This document shows, one piece after another, positions 41,473-50,073 of a stretch of DNA of 64,000 nucleotides. Under the pieces are notes generated by a model. It saw only the letters and a program-made list of their open reading frames with translations, was not told the DNA's origin and ran no database searches. Both the position numbers and the translations under genes were made by a program. Positions within the stretch are counted from its first letter, which is position 1. Each line of letters starts with the position of its first letter. The stretch lies in contig NZ_RWIR01000055.1 of NCBI RefSeq assembly GCF_009764265.1, positions 124,001-188,000 of the forward strand, given 5' to 3'. This DNA comes from Pseudomonas sp. PB101 (GTDB lineage: Bacteria > Pseudomonadota > Gammaproteobacteria > Pseudomonadales > Pseudomonadaceae).

Positions 41473-42208
41473 ACTAGTGCGGAGAGGTAAGCCGGGGATA
41501 CTTGAAACTAATCAAGGTGTCTGGCAGCAAGCATTGGATCTTGCTATAAAGAAGTATGGTGGGTATGGAAGTATCCCTCAAAAAGAGAGGGAAAGCTTGG
41601 TGTCTCATTATCGCCATGAAAAAATAAAAGAAGGATTGGTTGAAAGTTCCGGTGAGAAGTGCGCGTTTTGTGAAAGCAAGCCTGGCGAGAGTGGTAATAT
41701 TGAAGTTGAGCACTTTCTGCCAAAGTCTATATATCCGAGCTTAACTTTTGAGTGGGGTAATTTTTTACCTTCCTGCAGAAAATGTAATGGAAGTAAGTCT
41801 GATCACGATACCGGAGCAGATCCTATAGTAAATCCTTATGATATTGATCCGGATTCTGTTTTCTATTATCGGGATATTCAAATAAAGGCAATTGGCGATA
41901 ATGTGTTGGGCGAAACCACCATAAGAGTGTGTGGGCTTAACTCTGTTCGGTTGATGAGGCCTAGAGCAGAGATACTTGTTGCTTTGCATGATTTCTCTGA
42001 ATCGATTCGTGAGGCGATTGAAGACTACAGAAGTTGCACGACTGAGTTGCAGCGAACTAATCGGGCGAGAAAAATTTATGAATCGATTGAGCGGATAGAA
42101 CTAATTTCAAGCCGGGATGAACGCTATTCAGGGTTTTGCAAGAGCTATCTTCAAGCTTGTGAGCCTTATTGTGAGGCGAAAAAATTGATTGCCGAAAGGA
42201 ATGGATAG
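41465..42208 (+). CDS. Septu-like HNH nuclease (PtuB-type)
   Basis: 247 aa. The HNH nuclease core has zinc cysteines CAFC (66-69) and CRKC (104-107), His83 in EVEHFLPKS and Asn99 in GNFLPSC, followed by NGSKSD. This is the arrangement of PtuB/TIGR02646-type endonucleases. The C-terminal half is helical and unassigned. It shares the low GC content of the ATPase gene and overlaps it. The pair fits the type I Septu layout (ATPase then HNH); I cannot exclude another ATPase-HNH system. Confidence 0.75.
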   Translation: MIKLVRRGKPGILETNQGVWQQALDLAIKKYGGYGSIPQKERESLVSHYRHEKIKEGLVESSGEKCAFCESKPGESGNIEVEHFLPKSIYPSLTFEWGNFLPSCRKCNGSKSDHDTGADPIVNPYDIDPDSVFYYRDIQIKAIGDNVLGETTIRVCGLNSVRLMRPRAEILVALHDFSESIREAIEDYRSCTTELQRTNRARKIYESIERIELISSRDERYSGFCKSYLQACEPYCEAKKLIAERNG

Positions 42209-42582
42209 CAAATCGAACTGGAAAAATCAATGTATATCTATTCACAGCATGGGTGGCATCAGACTTCTTGGCGCACCATTACAGTTCTATGGAGATGTTG
42301 AGCCAGAGTGGCAAGCATAGTTGGTTACCGCTCGTCGGAGTGTCTTGCGTCAAACCTGCGTCAAAGTGCGCGAAATCAGCATCGAGTTACACAACCGAAA
42401 ATGCCCCCTTTTCGGTTTTTCCGGAGAGGGGTAAAAAGTCCCCACGATATGGAATTTGCGCCTTGGCGCTGACCTCGCACGTGTCGTGCAGCTTCACCCG
42501 GCATTCCCTGAGCCGGTCACCTAACCCCGCTTCGGCGGGGTTTTCTATTTTCGGCGTATGGCGTTAAAACTTGGGACAGAAG
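42209..42582. other. Intergenic region before the lysis/late genes
   Basis: 374 bases without a convincing gene. The left part is AT-rich like the Septu-like cassette and base composition returns to normal from about 42330. It ends in the terminator at 42523-42544. The phage late promoter may lie here. Confidence 0.45.
42523..42544 (+). terminator. Rho-independent terminator before the holin gene
   Basis: AACCCCGC (42523-42530) pairs with GCGGGGTT (42535-42542) around TTCG, followed by TT and a T-rich stretch. An antiterminator would need to pass this site for late expression if the promoter lies upstream. Confidence 0.85.
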
Positions 42583-42930
42583 ATGACAAATGAGCAGCAG
42601 GCGCTGGCAGACATGCCGATCTGGTTGGTGATCGTCCTGGCCTTGGTTGGAGGCGTGTCGGGTGAAATGTGGCGGGCCGATAAAGACGGGGCGCGCGGTT
42701 GGGTGTTGTTGCGCCGATTGGCCCTTCGATCTGGCGCCTGCATCGTCTGCGGCGTCTCTGCAATGATGTTGATGATCGGTGCGGGGATGTCGGTTTGGAC
42801 GGCTGGCGCGATCGGATGCCTCACTGCGATGGCCGGCGCCGATGTGGCGATTGGGTTGTATGAACGGTGGGTGGCAAAGCGTCTTGGTGTCACCGAGTCG
42901 TCCGGCACTGGCGGCGAACCAGGGCAATGA
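42583..42930 (+). CDS. Phage holin (LydA-like)
   Basis: 115 aa from ATG 42583. Three hydrophobic segments are visible: IWLVIVLALVGGVSGEMW, the stretch around ACIVCGVSAMMLMIGAGM, and TAGAIGCLTAMAGADVAIGL, followed by a polar tail. Length and layout match class I/LydA-type phage holins, which open the inner membrane at the end of infection. The gene overlaps the next one by four bases. It is placed before the terminase genes and far from the endolysin at 63297. Confidence 0.75.
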   Translation: MTNEQQALADMPIWLVIVLALVGGVSGEMWRADKDGARGWVLLRRLALRSGACIVCGVSAMMLMIGAGMSVWTAGAIGCLTAMAGADVAIGLYERWVAKRLGVTESSGTGGEPGQ

Positions 42931-43658
42931 TGCGGCTTGAGATGCGCGACAACATCGACAGGATCGCGAAAAGCATGCGAGGGCTCTGCCGCAACAAGGT
43001 GCCAACGGCTGCAGCCAAGGCGTTGACCTTTACCGCCGAACGGGTGCAAATCGCGGAGAAAGCCGAGATTGTCCGCGTGTTTGATCGTCCCACCCGCTGG
43101 ACCTTGAACTCGATCTATAAACGAAGTGCCGCAGCCACCCGGTTGTTCGCCCGCGTGTGGGTCAAGGATGAGGCCAGCTCCGGCGTTGCCGCCTCGAAGT
43201 ACCTGCCTGTGCATATGGACGGCGGCAATCGTCCGCACAAGCGGTTCGAAAAGGCTTTGATTCATTACGGTCTCATGCCCGCCGACATGTACGCGGTGCC
43301 AGGTCGTCGGGCTCGAATGGATGGCAACGGCAACATCAGCCGTGGTCAGATCGTGCAGATACTGTCAGCGCTTGGCGCTGCCGAGCGCGTATCAGGCTTC
43401 ATGGCCAACCGCACGGCGCGTAGCAAGCGGCGCAATCGCAATGCCCCTGAGTACTTTGTTGGTCGCCCTGGCAGCGGCACCGGCCCGCTTGGCATCTGGC
43501 AGCGCGTCGGCAGCGGGGCTCGGCCCATCCTGATCTTCGTTAAGCGTCCGACCTACCGGCGCCGCTTTGACTTCTACGGTGTGGCCAATCGCGTGGCGGC
43601 TGCCGAGTTCGAACCGCTGTTTCGACGGGCATTGGCCCGCGAGATGGGCCGGGGGTGA
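42927..43658 (+). CDS. Phage minor tail Z-like protein
   Basis: 243 aa (ATG at 42927, or 42930 in another frame being unrelated). The segment KVPTAAAKALTFTAERVQIA then VFDRPTRWTLNSIYKR and YAVPGRRARMDGNGNISRGQ follow the pattern of the phage minor tail protein Z family (PF06763). In that family the protein helps join tail and head. Position before the terminase, and not among the tail genes, is unusual. The C-terminus is rich in Arg and may bind DNA or capsid. Confidence 0.6.
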   Translation: MMRLEMRDNIDRIAKSMRGLCRNKVPTAAAKALTFTAERVQIAEKAEIVRVFDRPTRWTLNSIYKRSAAATRLFARVWVKDEASSGVAASKYLPVHMDGGNRPHKRFEKALIHYGLMPADMYAVPGRRARMDGNGNISRGQIVQILSALGAAERVSGFMANRTARSKRRNRNAPEYFVGRPGSGTGPLGIWQRVGSGARPILIFVKRPTYRRRFDFYGVANRVAAAEFEPLFRRALAREMGRG

Positions 43659-43837
43659 CGGCGGGCCTCGGTTTCGCCCGCTGTTGGGGTGGTTTGGGCA
43701 TGGGGCAGGGCCATGTTGCCCTGATCAATGGGTCCTTCCGGACGATCACGAGAATGGGGTAATTCGAACCCCGACTTTTTTGCAGATTCAACCTGACATA
43801 GGGGGTTCCGCTTCCCTGTCAGCAACAGGACCAGACC
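43659..43837. other. Region before the terminase with possible cos elements
   Basis: 179 bases without a gene. GGGTCCTTCCGG (43730-43741), the hairpin GGGGT/ACCCC (43756-43772) and the inverted repeat CTGACA/TGTCAG (43793-43822) lie just before the small terminase gene, where packaging sites of lambda-like phages are found. The GGGGT hairpin is followed by T6 and might be a terminator instead. Confidence 0.4.
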
Positions 43838-44332
43838 ATGCCAACCCAACGTGAAATCGCCGAACACCTGGACATGAGTGAGCGCAATGCCCGCGACGTG
43901 CTCAAGGGGTTGAGCCTGGACGGGCAGACGGCGCCCCTCGACGAGATCCGCACGGCTTACATCCGCGACCTGCGGGGAAAAGCTGCGGGGCGCGGAGGCA
44001 GCCAGCTTGAACAGCTCAACAGAGCGCGGATCGATGACTTGCAGCAGAAGGCGGCAAACGGCCGGCTGGCGTATCACGAAAAGCTGCGCTCATTGATCTC
44101 CGCCGGTGAGGCTGAGCGGGTGCTGTCCGACTGGGCCAGCTTCGCAAACCGGGAATACCTGGGCGGCCTTGAACGAATCCTTCAGGAAATCGAAAACGTG
44201 CAGAAACTCACGATTGATCGAACAGTGGTGGCCAAAGTTGCTGGACCTACAACCGAGCGAATTGCAGGCTACGCGCGAAAACTTGGCGCGGAGCTTGTTG
44301 GCAGCAGCGGGGAAGTTCAACCCGCCGCGTGA
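43838..44332 (+). CDS. Terminase small subunit
   Basis: 164 aa. It begins MPTQREIAEHLDMSERNARD, a winged-helix start as in Nu1-type small terminase subunits, and the rest is helical with a central basic segment (RGKAAGRGGSQ). It recognises the packaging site and hands the DNA to the large subunit. Its end overlaps the start of the large-subunit gene. The region directly upstream has the hairpins described as possible cos elements. Confidence 0.8.
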   Translation: MPTQREIAEHLDMSERNARDVLKGLSLDGQTAPLDEIRTAYIRDLRGKAAGRGGSQLEQLNRARIDDLQQKAANGRLAYHEKLRSLISAGEAERVLSDWASFANREYLGGLERILQEIENVQKLTIDRTVVAKVAGPTTERIAGYARKLGAELVGSSGEVQPAA

Positions 44333-46376
44333 CATTCCGACCGCGCATTACCTGAGCACCGAGTTTTACCTGCCCTCAGAGAGCGGCGTGTTGCACGGGC
44401 TCTACGACTTCCAGTACACGCCTTACTTTCTCGGCGTTGCCGCTGCCCTGGATGATCCGCGGGTCAGCGAAGTGGACCTGATGAAAGCGGCGCAGATCGG
44501 CTGGACCTGGTTCCTGATCGGCTACCTGTTCAAGTTCATTCACAACCTGCCGCGTCCGATCATGATCCTGTTTGCCAAGGAGAAGGACGGCAAGAACTTC
44601 CACGACGAAAAGCTCAAGTTCGGTGTCACGGCGAACACGGAAGTGGCGAAGCTGATGCCGGTTGACGTCAGCCGCACCTCCGGCAACCGCTGGGACCATA
44701 AGACCTTTCCGGGCGGGTTTCTCAAGCTGGTGGCGTCCAACTCGCCCGGCAACGTTAAATCCACTTCCTCTGTCGGCCTGTCGGTGGTCGAGGAACCAGA
44801 CGACACCAGCGACGACGTAAAGGGGCAGGGTGATGCGATCGCTCTGCTCGAAGAGCGTGGCAAGCGTTATCCCGGCTCGAAAATGTTGGTGGGCGGTACA
44901 CCCGCGATCAAGGGCGCGAGCAAGACCGAGGCGCGACTGGCCCAGACCGATTGCCGGGTGTTGCCGATTATCTGCCACACCTGCGGCCAGGCTCATGTGC
45001 TGGACTTCGCGCACATCAAGTGGCTGGACATCGAAGAGGAAGCGCAGCCCCATGAAATCTACGGGCGTGCGGATCCGGCAACAGCCGGCTACGCCTGCCC
45101 GCACTGCGGCGAGATCTGGGACGACTACCAGCGCAAGGAGAACATCCGCAACACGGTGTTTAACGCCATTGATGCCGGTGATCCGAACTGCGGCTGGGTG
45201 CCGACAAAACCCTTTGCCGGGCGTGCCGGGTTCATTGAGCTGAACGAGCTCTACGCCTGCCTGCCGGGTACCAGCTTGGCCGATATCGTGCGCGAGAAAC
45301 TCAACGCCGAGCACCAGGCGTCGATGGGCAACCTGTCGCTGCTGATCAAGTTCGTCAACCAGAAACAGGGCCGGGCTTACGAGTACAAATCCGACCTGCC
45401 CGAGGCGGACAAGCTGGCAGAGCGGGCGGAAGACTACCCCGAACTGTTCGTGCCCATGGGGGGGCTGGTGGTCACTGCCGGCGTGGACGTCCAGCATGAC
45501 CGCCTCGCGGTAGTCATGCGGGCTTGGGGCCGGGGTGAGGAATCCTGGCTGCTCTACTGGGGCGAGATCTACGGCGAGGTGGTGTTGCCCGATCAGGGCG
45601 TGTGGCTGGACCTGGAGAAACTGCTGTTTGCTCCCATCACCCACGCCGGCGGTGCCAAGTTGAAGGTGCTCGCGGTGTCACTCGACACCTCGGACGGTAC
45701 CGTCACCCAGGACGCGGCCTATGCGTTTTGCCGTAAGCATCAACAACGCGGCGTTATGGCGATCAAGGGCGCCAGCGAGCGAGGCAACAGCCGGGATGAT
45801 GAACGAAAAGAAATCTTCAGCGCGCCGCGGCAGGGGGTGGACACCGACAAAGAGCAGAAGGCGTCGAAGTACGGCCTGCGCCCATACATCGTCGGCACCT
45901 CGCGAGCCAAGGATCTCTGGATTGAGGGGCGTTTGCCGTTGGCTGGAGACGGACCGGGCCGGATGCACTTCTACAAGACGGTGCGGCCTGACTACTGGCG
46001 GCAGATCACGGCGGAAGTGAAAGCTCCCAGCCGCCGGCATCACTATCGCAAGGTGTGGCAGAAAAAGGCCGGTGAGCCGAACGAGGCCACCGACTGTGAA
46101 ACCTACGCCCTGCATGCGGCCCGGTCGCTGAAAACTCACCTGCTGCAAGAGCACGACTGGGCGGCGCTTGATGCCCAGATTCGGCAGGGGGCGCTTTTCT
46201 TCGATGCACCTCCGGCGAGTGAGCCGGCTCACGATCCAGATCCTGGGCCTGCTGCAGCTGCTGAGCCACCGGCGCCGGCCGCACCTGTTGAACCACCTGA
46301 ACTCCCGCCAACTGGCGGGAGAGTTATTTCTGGGCGCCGCAGTGCAATGCGTGTGCTCTCCCAACGCAGGAACTAA
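44262..46376 (+). CDS. Terminase large subunit (GpA-type)
   Basis: About 704 aa. The frame is open to 44106, but only the part from about 44262 on shows the family pattern. TTG at 44262 or 44283 is the likely start, so the gene overlaps the small subunit by up to 71 bases. The N-terminal ATPase region includes EVDLMKAAQIGWTWFLIGYL; a zinc site CHTCGQ...ACPHCGE lies near residue 245-285. The nuclease domain follows (VTAGVDVQHDRLAVVMRAWG, LAVSLDTSDGT). It cuts and pumps DNA into proheads. The C-terminal tail is Pro/Ala-rich. Confidence 0.88.
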   Translation: MQATRENLARSLLAAAGKFNPPRDIPTAHYLSTEFYLPSESGVLHGLYDFQYTPYFLGVAAALDDPRVSEVDLMKAAQIGWTWFLIGYLFKFIHNLPRPIMILFAKEKDGKNFHDEKLKFGVTANTEVAKLMPVDVSRTSGNRWDHKTFPGGFLKLVASNSPGNVKSTSSVGLSVVEEPDDTSDDVKGQGDAIALLEERGKRYPGSKMLVGGTPAIKGASKTEARLAQTDCRVLPIICHTCGQAHVLDFAHIKWLDIEEEAQPHEIYGRADPATAGYACPHCGEIWDDYQRKENIRNTVFNAIDAGDPNCGWVPTKPFAGRAGFIELNELYACLPGTSLADIVREKLNAEHQASMGNLSLLIKFVNQKQGRAYEYKSDLPEADKLAERAEDYPELFVPMGGLVVTAGVDVQHDRLAVVMRAWGRGEESWLLYWGEIYGEVVLPDQGVWLDLEKLLFAPITHAGGAKLKVLAVSLDTSDGTVTQDAAYAFCRKHQQRGVMAIKGASERGNSRDDERKEIFSAPRQGVDTDKEQKASKYGLRPYIVGTSRAKDLWIEGRLPLAGDGPGRMHFYKTVRPDYWRQITAEVKAPSRRHHYRKVWQKKAGEPNEATDCETYALHAARSLKTHLLQEHDWAALDAQIRQGALFFDAPPASEPAHDPDPGPAAAAEPPAPAAPVEPPELPPTGGRVISGRRSAMRVLSQRRN

Positions 46377-46379
46377 CCC

Positions 46380-46601
46380 ATGGCCATCACACTGGAACAG
46401 GCGCAGAGCCAGCTTCAAGCGTGGCTCGACGCAAGCATCAAGGTCAGTCAGAAACAGAGCTATCGCATCGGCACCCGGCAGCTGGAATATGCCGATGCCG
46501 CTGAAATCACGCGGATGATCGACTACTGGCAAGGCCAGGTTGATCGACTGGCCAGCGGACGGCCTCGGGGTATAACGCTGCGTGGGATCACGCCGTTATG
46601 A
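46380..46601 (+). CDS. gpW-like head-tail joining protein
   Basis: 73 aa. ITLEQAQSQLQAWLDASIKV and RTQLEY-like ADAAEITRMIDYWQGQVDRL are typical of the small gpW/DUF6148 head-completion proteins that stand between large terminase and portal. It overlaps the portal gene by four bases. Confidence 0.8.
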   Translation: MAITLEQAQSQLQAWLDASIKVSQKQSYRIGTRQLEYADAAEITRMIDYWQGQVDRLASGRPRGITLRGITPL

Positions 46602-48208
46602 GCCGCGCACCGAAAGCCCCTGAACCGACGCTGCTGGACAAGGCCATCAGTTGGATCAGTCCAGAGCGCGGTGCCAAGCGGATGCATGCACGGATGACGA
46701 TGACCGCCTTGGGCGGTTACACCGGAGCCTCCAAAGCCAAGCGCTCGTTGAGTGCCTGGAATCCTACGGCGGGCAGTGCCGCGGCGGACCTGTTGCCGGA
46801 CTTGCCCACGCTGCGCGAGCGCTGTCGCGATTTGGAGCGCAACAACCCCATCGGCGGTGGCGCGATCAACACGGTGACGACGAAAACGGTCGGTACTGGC
46901 CTGGCCCTCAAGTCGGTGGTCAATCGCCAGATCCTGGGGTGGGATGAAGAGCAGGCCCGCAACTGGCAGCGTAATACTGAATCGCTGTTCAAGTCTTGGG
47001 CCGAAACCAACTGCTGCGACATTACCCGAGAGCAGAACTTTTACGGCCTGCAGGAACTGGCCTGGCGCTCGGTGCTGAGCAGCGGGGATGTGTTCCCACT
47101 GCTGACGCACAAGGTCCAACCCGGCCATCACTACTCAGCGTGCATTCAGCTGATCGAGGGCGATCGGGTCTGCAACCCGGACGGCAAGGCCGACACGGAG
47201 ACACTCACCGCCGGTATCGAACGTGATGCGGACGGGGCGCCGGTCAAGGCGCACATCCTGCGCAGTCATCCAGGTGCGCTGGGTGTGAAAGAGCGGAAAT
47301 GGGATGAGCGTCCGTTCTTCAACGAGCGGGGCGGCCGGGTACTGCTGCACCTGTACCGGCGCCGTCGTGTGGGTCAGCCCCGCGGGGTGCCTTACCTGGC
47401 GCCGGTGATCGAGAAGCTCAAACAGCTCGACCGCTACACCGACGCCGAGCTGGAAGCGGCGGTGGTGTCGGCGTTCTTCGCGGTGTTCATCAAGCCAGGC
47501 AATGGTGGCCAGCTCAGCCCTTTGGCCTCAGCTGCGACGGGCAATACGCCGGTGGGCGGTGATGCTCCGGCAGGGCGCGCTTCTGGCGGCTGGGACGGTT
47601 CGCTCAGCGGTGGCATCGTGGCCGAGCTGGACGACGGCGCCTCCATCGATACCGCCTCACCGGGGAGGCCGAACATGGCCTTTGATCCTTTCGTGCTGGC
47701 CATGCTGCGCCAGATCGGTATGGCCTTGGAGCTGCCGTATGAGGTGCTGATCAAGCACTTCACTGCCAGCTATACGGCGGCCCGGGCTGCCGTGATGGAG
47801 GCCTGGCAGTTTGTGCGCGGGTGCCGAGATTTTTTGGGGCACAACTTCTGCCAGCCGGTGTACGAGCATTGGTTGGAAGAAGCCGTTGCGCAGGGCGATG
47901 TCGAAGCACCGGGCTTTTTTGACCATCCGTTATTGCGATATGCCTATTGCGGGTCGCTGTGGGTCGGGGATGGCCCGGGCACGGTGGACCCGCTGAAAGA
48001 CGTCAACGCCGCGGAGAAACGCATTGATATCGGCATAAGCACGCTGGCGAAGGAATCGATGCTCTATGACGGCAGCGACTGGGAAGAAAACCACGAACAG
48101 CGGGCGCTGGAGGTAAAGCGCCGCCTTGACGATGGTCTTTCTGCCACGCCTACAGCACGCCCGGAAAATGAGCCTGCCGTAAACCCCGACCTTCCTGAAC
48201 GGACATAA
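46598..48208 (+). CDS. Portal protein (lambda GpB family)
   Basis: 536 aa. Hallmarks are RCRDLERNNPIGGGAINTVT, the AWRSVLSSGDVFPLL segment, LIEGDRVCNP and the conserved PYEVLIKHFTASYTAARAAV. The protein forms the 12-fold ring through which DNA enters and leaves the head. The family assignment is clear from the order of motifs and the length. It is followed after two bases by the protease gene. Confidence 0.92.
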   Translation: MSRAPKAPEPTLLDKAISWISPERGAKRMHARMTMTALGGYTGASKAKRSLSAWNPTAGSAAADLLPDLPTLRERCRDLERNNPIGGGAINTVTTKTVGTGLALKSVVNRQILGWDEEQARNWQRNTESLFKSWAETNCCDITREQNFYGLQELAWRSVLSSGDVFPLLTHKVQPGHHYSACIQLIEGDRVCNPDGKADTETLTAGIERDADGAPVKAHILRSHPGALGVKERKWDERPFFNERGGRVLLHLYRRRRVGQPRGVPYLAPVIEKLKQLDRYTDAELEAAVVSAFFAVFIKPGNGGQLSPLASAATGNTPVGGDAPAGRASGGWDGSLSGGIVAELDDGASIDTASPGRPNMAFDPFVLAMLRQIGMALELPYEVLIKHFTASYTAARAAVMEAWQFVRGCRDFLGHNFCQPVYEHWLEEAVAQGDVEAPGFFDHPLLRYAYCGSLWVGDGPGTVDPLKDVNAAEKRIDIGISTLAKESMLYDGSDWEENHEQRALEVKRRLDDGLSATPTARPENEPAVNPDLPERT

Positions 48209-48210
48209 CT

Positions 48211-49563
48211 ATGAGCGACAACCCAACCGATGCACCTCCGGTGCACCGGGTGACGGCGTTCGACCTGGTGTCACGCGAGCCCTGGGCCATCACCCCGGAC
48301 ATGCTGCAGACCATCACCGCCATCGCCCGCCGCGAAAATGAAGGGCCAGAAGCCTTGGAGGCTCGGCAAGGCAAGCCCTTGCAGAACACTCGAACGGTGA
48401 CACAGCGCGGCAACGTGGCGTTGTTGCCTGTCACCGGCCCGGTGTTCCGCTACGCCAACCTCTTTACGGCGCTGTCCGGTGCGACCTCGCTGGACGTGCT
48501 GGCCAAGGAGTTCACCACGGCCGTGGACGACCCGCGAACCGACACCATCATCCTGGTGATGGACACGCCCGGCGGCATTGCCAGCGGCATCGCGGAGTTC
48601 GGCCAAATGATCCGCGCCTCGCCCAAGCGGGTGGTGGCCTACGTATCCGGCAACGCAGCCAGCGCCGGTTACTGGATGGCCGCGGCGGCCCATGAAATCG
48701 TCATGAGCCGCACCGGCGCGGTCGGTTCCATTGGCACTGTGTTGACGGTGCAGAAAAATGGCGATGACGGCAGTTTCGAGATCGTCAGCAGCCAGAGCCC
48801 CAAAAAACGCCCGGACTTCGGCACCGAGTCCGGCCGTGCGCAGGCCCAGGCCCATGTCGATCGATTGACCGACATCTTTGTCGAGGACGTCGCCAATTAT
48901 CGCGGCCTCAGTGTTGAAACCGTGCTGGCCGACTTCGGCCAGGGCGACATGCGGATTGGTTCTGATGCCGTTGAACTGGGCATGGCTGACCGTGAATCCA
49001 CCCTTGAAAACCTTATCGCCGAATTCAACGGCAGCACTTCTGGAGATCGATCCATGTCCACGCAAAACAGCAGCACCGCACCAACCACAACGACTGAAAA
49101 GCCAGCCATCACCCGCGAGTACCTGGCTGCGAACCATGCCGAGTTGCTGGCCAGCCTGGAACATGACGCACACGCAGCCGGTGCCCGTGCTGAGTGTGAC
49201 CGCATCAAGGCTGTCGAGGCGGCTGGATTGCCGGGCCATGAAGAACTGATTGCCAGCCTCAAGTTTGATGGCAAAACCAGCGGTGCCGAAGCTGCCACGC
49301 AGGTGATCGGTGCCGAGAAATCGAAGCGCGCAAACGCACTGGCCGATATCCGCGGCAGTGCTGCCGAGCCCGTACCGGGTGTCGCTACACCGCCAGCGGC
49401 TCCAGCGGCTACCAAGGAAGATCCGGACGCTCCGCTGGAAGAACGTGCCAAAGCAACCTGGGACAGCGACAAGGAATTGCGCGCTGAATTCGGAACCTTC
49501 GAGGCCTACCACGGTTATCGCCGGGCTTCCGAAAAAGGCCTGGTCAAGGTTCTGAAAAAGTAA
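48211..49563 (+). CDS. Head maturation protease (S49/SppA-like, lambda gpC type)
   Basis: 450 aa. The N-terminal 280 residues are an S49 peptidase domain with TIILVMDTPGGIASGIAEFG, VVAYVSGNAASAGYWMAAAA (catalytic Ser in NAASAGYW) and GAVGSIGTVL. The C-terminal 170 residues form a scaffold-like region that is also available from an internal start at 49054. The protease processes capsid and scaffold proteins during head assembly. It stands in the standard portal-protease-decoration-capsid order. Confidence 0.9.
   Translation: MSDNPTDAPPVHRVTAFDLVSREPWAITPDMLQTITAIARRENEGPEALEARQGKPLQNTRTVTQRGNVALLPVTGPVFRYANLFTALSGATSLDVLAKEFTTAVDDPRTDTIILVMDTPGGIASGIAEFGQMIRASPKRVVAYVSGNAASAGYWMAAAAHEIVMSRTGAVGSIGTVLTVQKNGDDGSFEIVSSQSPKKRPDFGTESGRAQAQAHVDRLTDIFVEDVANYRGLSVETVLADFGQGDMRIGSDAVELGMADRESTLENLIAEFNGSTSGDRSMSTQNSSTAPTTTTEKPAITREYLAANHAELLASLEHDAHAAGARAECDRIKAVEAAGLPGHEELIASLKFDGKTSGAEAATQVIGAEKSKRANALADIRGSAAEPVPGVATPPAAPAATKEDPDAPLEERAKATWDSDKELRAEFGTFEAYHGYRRASEKGLVKVLKK
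49054..49563 (+). CDS. Nested scaffold protein (lambda Nu3-like)
   Basis: 169 aa, in frame with the protease gene from an internal ATG at residue 282. TGGAG lies at 49041-49045, eight bases before the ATG, so internal initiation is likely. The product is Ala-rich and helical, with segments EYLAANHAELLASLEHDAHA and TTEKPAITRE at the start. Lambda makes its scaffold Nu3 from an internal start in gene C in the same way. The assignment rests on position, frame and ribosome site. Confidence 0.6.
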   Translation: MSTQNSSTAPTTTTEKPAITREYLAANHAELLASLEHDAHAAGARAECDRIKAVEAAGLPGHEELIASLKFDGKTSGAEAATQVIGAEKSKRANALADIRGSAAEPVPGVATPPAAPAATKEDPDAPLEERAKATWDSDKELRAEFGTFEAYHGYRRASEKGLVKVLKK

Positions 49564-49603
49564 GTACCTGGTAATCCTCTAACCCCTGGCCCTGGAGAAT
49601 CCT

Positions 49604-50020
49604 ATGCCACTTACCCTCGACACCCCACGCGCTTACGAGACGGCGGATATCAACGAATTGCCCGTTGCCGGCGCCGCTCAGATCTTCGAAGGCTCGGCGA
49701 TCGGCATTGTTGCCGCCAGCGGCCTGGCTCGACCGCTCGCCGCCGGTGATCTGTTTGCCGGCTTTGCTGATCGTGGCGCTGACAACCGCATCGGCGGCGC
49801 CGGTGCGATCCGCGTCCGCGCGCGTGAGCACGGCAAGGTTCAGTTGGCTGTCGCTGCATTGGCGATCACGGACATCGGCAAGGCTGTCTACGCCAGTGAC
49901 AGCGGTACCTTTGTGCTGACTGCCGCCGGCAATAGCCGCGTCGGCCATGTGCACCGCTTCGTCAGTGGCGGCGTTGGCATCGTCAAGTTCGCTGCACAGG
50001 CCATTCCGGTCGCTCCGTAA
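49604..50020 (+). CDS. Head decoration protein
   Basis: 138 aa. Repeated small residues and the segments AAQIFEGSAIGIVAASGLAR, GDLFAGFADRGADN and KAVYASDSGTFVL resemble head decoration/cement proteins located between protease and capsid genes. It probably stabilises the mature head. A long stop-start gap of 53 bases with a GGGAGAA ribosome site precedes the capsid gene. Confidence 0.7.
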   Translation: MPLTLDTPRAYETADINELPVAGAAQIFEGSAIGIVAASGLARPLAAGDLFAGFADRGADNRIGGAGAIRVRAREHGKVQLAVAALAITDIGKAVYASDSGTFVLTAAGNSRVGHVHRFVSGGVGIVKFAAQAIPVAP

Positions 50021-50073
50021 CACCCCGCGCAACTCCATTTTTTCCAATTCATCCTTCCTCGGGAGAATCACCC

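Noticed and set aside
42253..42567. Open frame of 104 codons before the holin
   Set aside because: It runs through the terminator at 42523-42544, has no ribosome site and no protein-like pattern.
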